Below, in pieces: positions 7,124 through 8,001 of a DNA stretch of 8,001 bases. The position numbers and the translations under genes were made by a program. Source of the stretch: Flavobacteriales bacterium UBA5869. GTDB lineage: Bacteria > Bacteroidota > Bacteroidia > Flavobacteriales_D > Crocinitomicaceae. Position 1 is the first letter of the stretch. Each line of letters starts with the position of its first letter. The stretch covers positions 1 to 8,001 of the forward strand of contig DJFP01000201.1 of assembly GCA_002432565.1 (NCBI GenBank). Reading direction: 5' to 3'. The notes beneath the pieces were generated by a model. The model was not told the DNA's origin, made no database searches, and saw only the letters and a program-made list of their open reading frames with translations.

Positions 7124-7731
7124 TACTTCTTATAATCGTATTTCAGGTACATGTATGCACCGTAAAAAATGTGACAGACTCCGAAACCGAACATCCAAAA
7201 GTACAAACCATAACCAATATAAAGGCTGTTTAGTAATCCGAGAATGATAAAGATGAATCCCAAATTTCTCAAAGTTTCGTAAGAATACCTGCTGGCACTT
7301 ACCAGTGAAAGTCCGTAAAATAGCAGGGTAACCGGTGATACTAACCCGATGGCTCCTTTGGAAATCAAAATGATAGCGAATAATCCTCCGGTAATCAACG
7401 GGACCATGAAGTTCATAATGAACAACCTGGAAACCTGGTTCCAAACAACTTCCTGTTTCTTTCGTGCTTTACGAATGGAAAAAATGATTCCTGTAGCCAG
7501 TGAAAGTACCATTACAAGGATGGCTGTGACTACAATTGTAATGAATTCAGCAGAGTCGAAGCGAATAGAGGAGGTAAGCCTTTCTCTCATGGAATAAACG
7601 ATTCCGGCTCCGATTAAAGCATAGGTACCGGCCAGGATTCCGGAGATTCCCGATAAGGACAAAAACTTCGAGGATTTTTGCATCATGGACTGGATTTCCT
7701 GAAGCTGTGCTAAATACTTTTCATTTTCCAT
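7123..7731 (-). CDS. Six-helix inner-membrane protein, first gene of the regulator-creD operon; function unknown
   Basis: A 202-residue protein starting at MENEKYLAQLQEIQSMM. A longer in-frame start at 7818 would translate straight through the operator and promoter, so I prefer 7731. An amphipathic N-terminal stretch (about 1-24, ending QSMMQKSSKFLSLSG) precedes about six membrane segments at roughly 26-46, 62-86, 103-124, 128-145, 156-173 and 176-195, with a basic cytoplasmic loop RKARKK at 87-92 and a Lys/Tyr-rich tail. No catalytic motif is visible. From general knowledge, this membrane protein / small winged-helix regulator / CreD order recurs in Bacteroidota, which points to a joint envelope role. 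A plausible but unproven idea is that it senses membrane state for the regulator. The stop overlaps the next ATG. The palindrome ends 6 bases before its ATG, and there is no Shine-Dalgarno sequence. Confidence 0.87.
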   Translation of the reverse strand: MENEKYLAQLQEIQSMMQKSSKFLSLSGISGILAGTYALIGAGIVYSMRERLTSSIRFDSAEFITIVVTAILVMVLSLATGIIFSIRKARKKQEVVWNQVSRLFIMNFMVPLITGGLFAIILISKGAIGLVSPVTLLFYGLSLVSASRYSYETLRNLGFIFIILGLLNSLYIGYGLYFWMFGFGVCHIFYGAYMYLKYDYKK

Positions 7732-7754
7732 AAAAGAACTTTGAAATTCAAAGT
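7731..7754. repeat. 24-bp repeat containing the operator, copy 2
   Basis: This is the partner of 6782-6805. Its first base is also the first base of the start codon of the membrane protein gene (read on the minus strand), so the repeat here abuts the coding sequence directly, whereas copy 1 is separated from the creD ATG by 12 more bases. Confidence 0.9.
7738..7754. promoter_or_regulatory. Palindromic operator at the head of the operon (copy 2)
   Basis: ACTTTGAAATTCAAAGT is a perfect palindrome of 8-base arms around one base. It is identical to the core of the copy before creD except at the centre. It lies 6 bases before the ATG of the first gene and overlaps the -7 element, so occupancy should block transcription initiation. 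Autoregulation by the winged-helix protein is the natural reading, but is inferred. Confidence 0.75.
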
Positions 7755-7780
7755 AAATAAAAAGAAATGAATCAGCCAAA
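7749..7780 (-). promoter_or_regulatory. Promoter of the membrane protein-regulator-creD operon
   Basis: On the minus strand, TTTG (7780-7777) is followed after exactly 20 bases by TTACTTTG (7756-7749), which matches 5 of 6 defined positions of TAnnTTTG. Both spacing and motifs fit the Bacteroidota primary sigma factor pattern. The -7 element runs into the palindrome, and the expected start site would fall inside it, leaving a leader of only about ten bases before the ATG at 7731. Confidence 0.6.
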
Positions 7781-7797
7781 AAAAAATATAGTTTTTT

Positions 7798-7834
7798 TTG
7801 AAGAGTACAAATGTTCAAATTGAACTTGCTTCAA
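7798..7834 (-). terminator. Possible weak, imperfect terminator after yidD
   Basis: On the minus strand TTGAAG (7803-7798 complement) can pair with CTTCAA (7834-7829 complement), enclosing a second inverted pair GTTCAA/TTGAAC at 7813-7825 and a CAA/TTG pair. A T-run follows only about 10 bases further on. The stem is AT-rich and interrupted and it overlaps the yidD stop, so this is a tentative call. Without it, yidD transcription would read into the operon. Confidence 0.25.
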
Positions 7835-8001
7835 CTTTTTTGATCTTCCTTACAAGAGCATTTCTTCTCAGGAACGGGATCGTAACCAAATCCACCCCAG
7901 GGATGGCAGCGGCTGATTCTTCGGGTTCCCAGCCACAGGCCTTTGATTGGTCCGTGGACCTTCAGTGCCTCGATCATATAAGCAGAACAGGTCGGATCGT
8001 A
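7831..8001 (-). CDS. yidD: YidD family membrane protein insertion efficiency factor (5'-truncated by window edge)
   Basis: The last 56 residues of YidD, a small membrane-associated protein that assists YidC/Sec-dependent insertion of inner-membrane proteins. The visible part begins [17 protein letters not shown] and carries the family's hallmark blocks: PTCS-Y with the A...HG helix, then [20 protein letters not shown]. Family members are about 70-90 residues, so some 20-30 N-terminal residues lie beyond the window edge. The C-terminal tail [11 protein letters not shown], with a CxC pair, is beyond the conserved core. It ends in TGA. It is transcribed towards the membrane protein operon but is separated by about 100 bases including that operon's own promoter. 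Confidence 0.93.
   Translation of the reverse strand, partial: YDPTCSAYMIEALKVHGPIKGLWLGTRRISRCHPWGGFGYDPVPEKKCSCKEDQKS

Noticed and set aside
6912..7247. 111-residue plus-strand open frame
   Set aside because: It is antisense to the winged-helix regulator and membrane protein, both of which have recognisable protein features. The plus-strand translation resembles nothing known to me.
7732..7818. 29-residue N-terminal extension of the membrane protein gene
   Set aside because: It would translate the promoter and the duplicated operator. The start at 7731 gives an ordinary N-terminus.

Overview
The window looks like a chromosomal stretch from a member of the Bacteroidota, probably order Flavobacteriales. 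A relative of Fluviicola or other Crocinitomicaceae is my best guess, by inference only. The reasons are a secreted protein ending in a type IX secretion (T9SS) type A sorting domain, start codons without Shine-Dalgarno sequences, promoter candidates of the Bacteroidota TTTG / TAnnTTTG type, and a CreD operon arranged as I know it from this phylum. I see no phage, IS element, CRISPR array, tRNA or rRNA.

Left half, plus strand (1-5370): three apparently separate transcription units. First comes the C-terminal three quarters of a fold-type I PLP aminotransferase (1-903), closed by a strong intrinsic terminator. Then comes a 949-residue secreted M43 (pappalysin-like) zinc metalloprotease with PKD, choice-of-anchor-J-like and Ig-like modules and a T9SS sorting domain (1138-3987), again closed by a strong terminator. 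The third is a 370-residue exported protein of unknown function (4258-5370), with an N-terminal TolB/CsgG-like domain and a C-terminal half that reads like an outer-membrane beta-barrel. A GC-rich hairpin at 5442-5477 sits between this gene and the convergent minus-strand genes and probably serves both.

Right half, minus strand (8001 down to 5483): the end of yidD runs off the window edge. Below it is a compact three-gene operon: a six-helix membrane protein of unknown function, a 99-residue winged-helix regulator whose ATG overlaps the preceding stop (TAATG), and a CreD-family inner-membrane protein.

The most striking feature is regulatory. An almost perfect palindrome, ACTTTGAA-N-TTCAAAGT, occurs twice, once before the membrane protein gene and once before creD. 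Each copy lies in a 24-bp block that differs between the two places only at the central base. In both places the palindrome overlaps a -7-like promoter element. The simplest model is that the small winged-helix protein encoded between the two sites binds both, controlling its own operon and an internal creD promoter. This would be a one-component replacement for the CreBC two-component control of creD known in Enterobacteria and Pseudomonas. The model is inference from sequence and has not been tested here.
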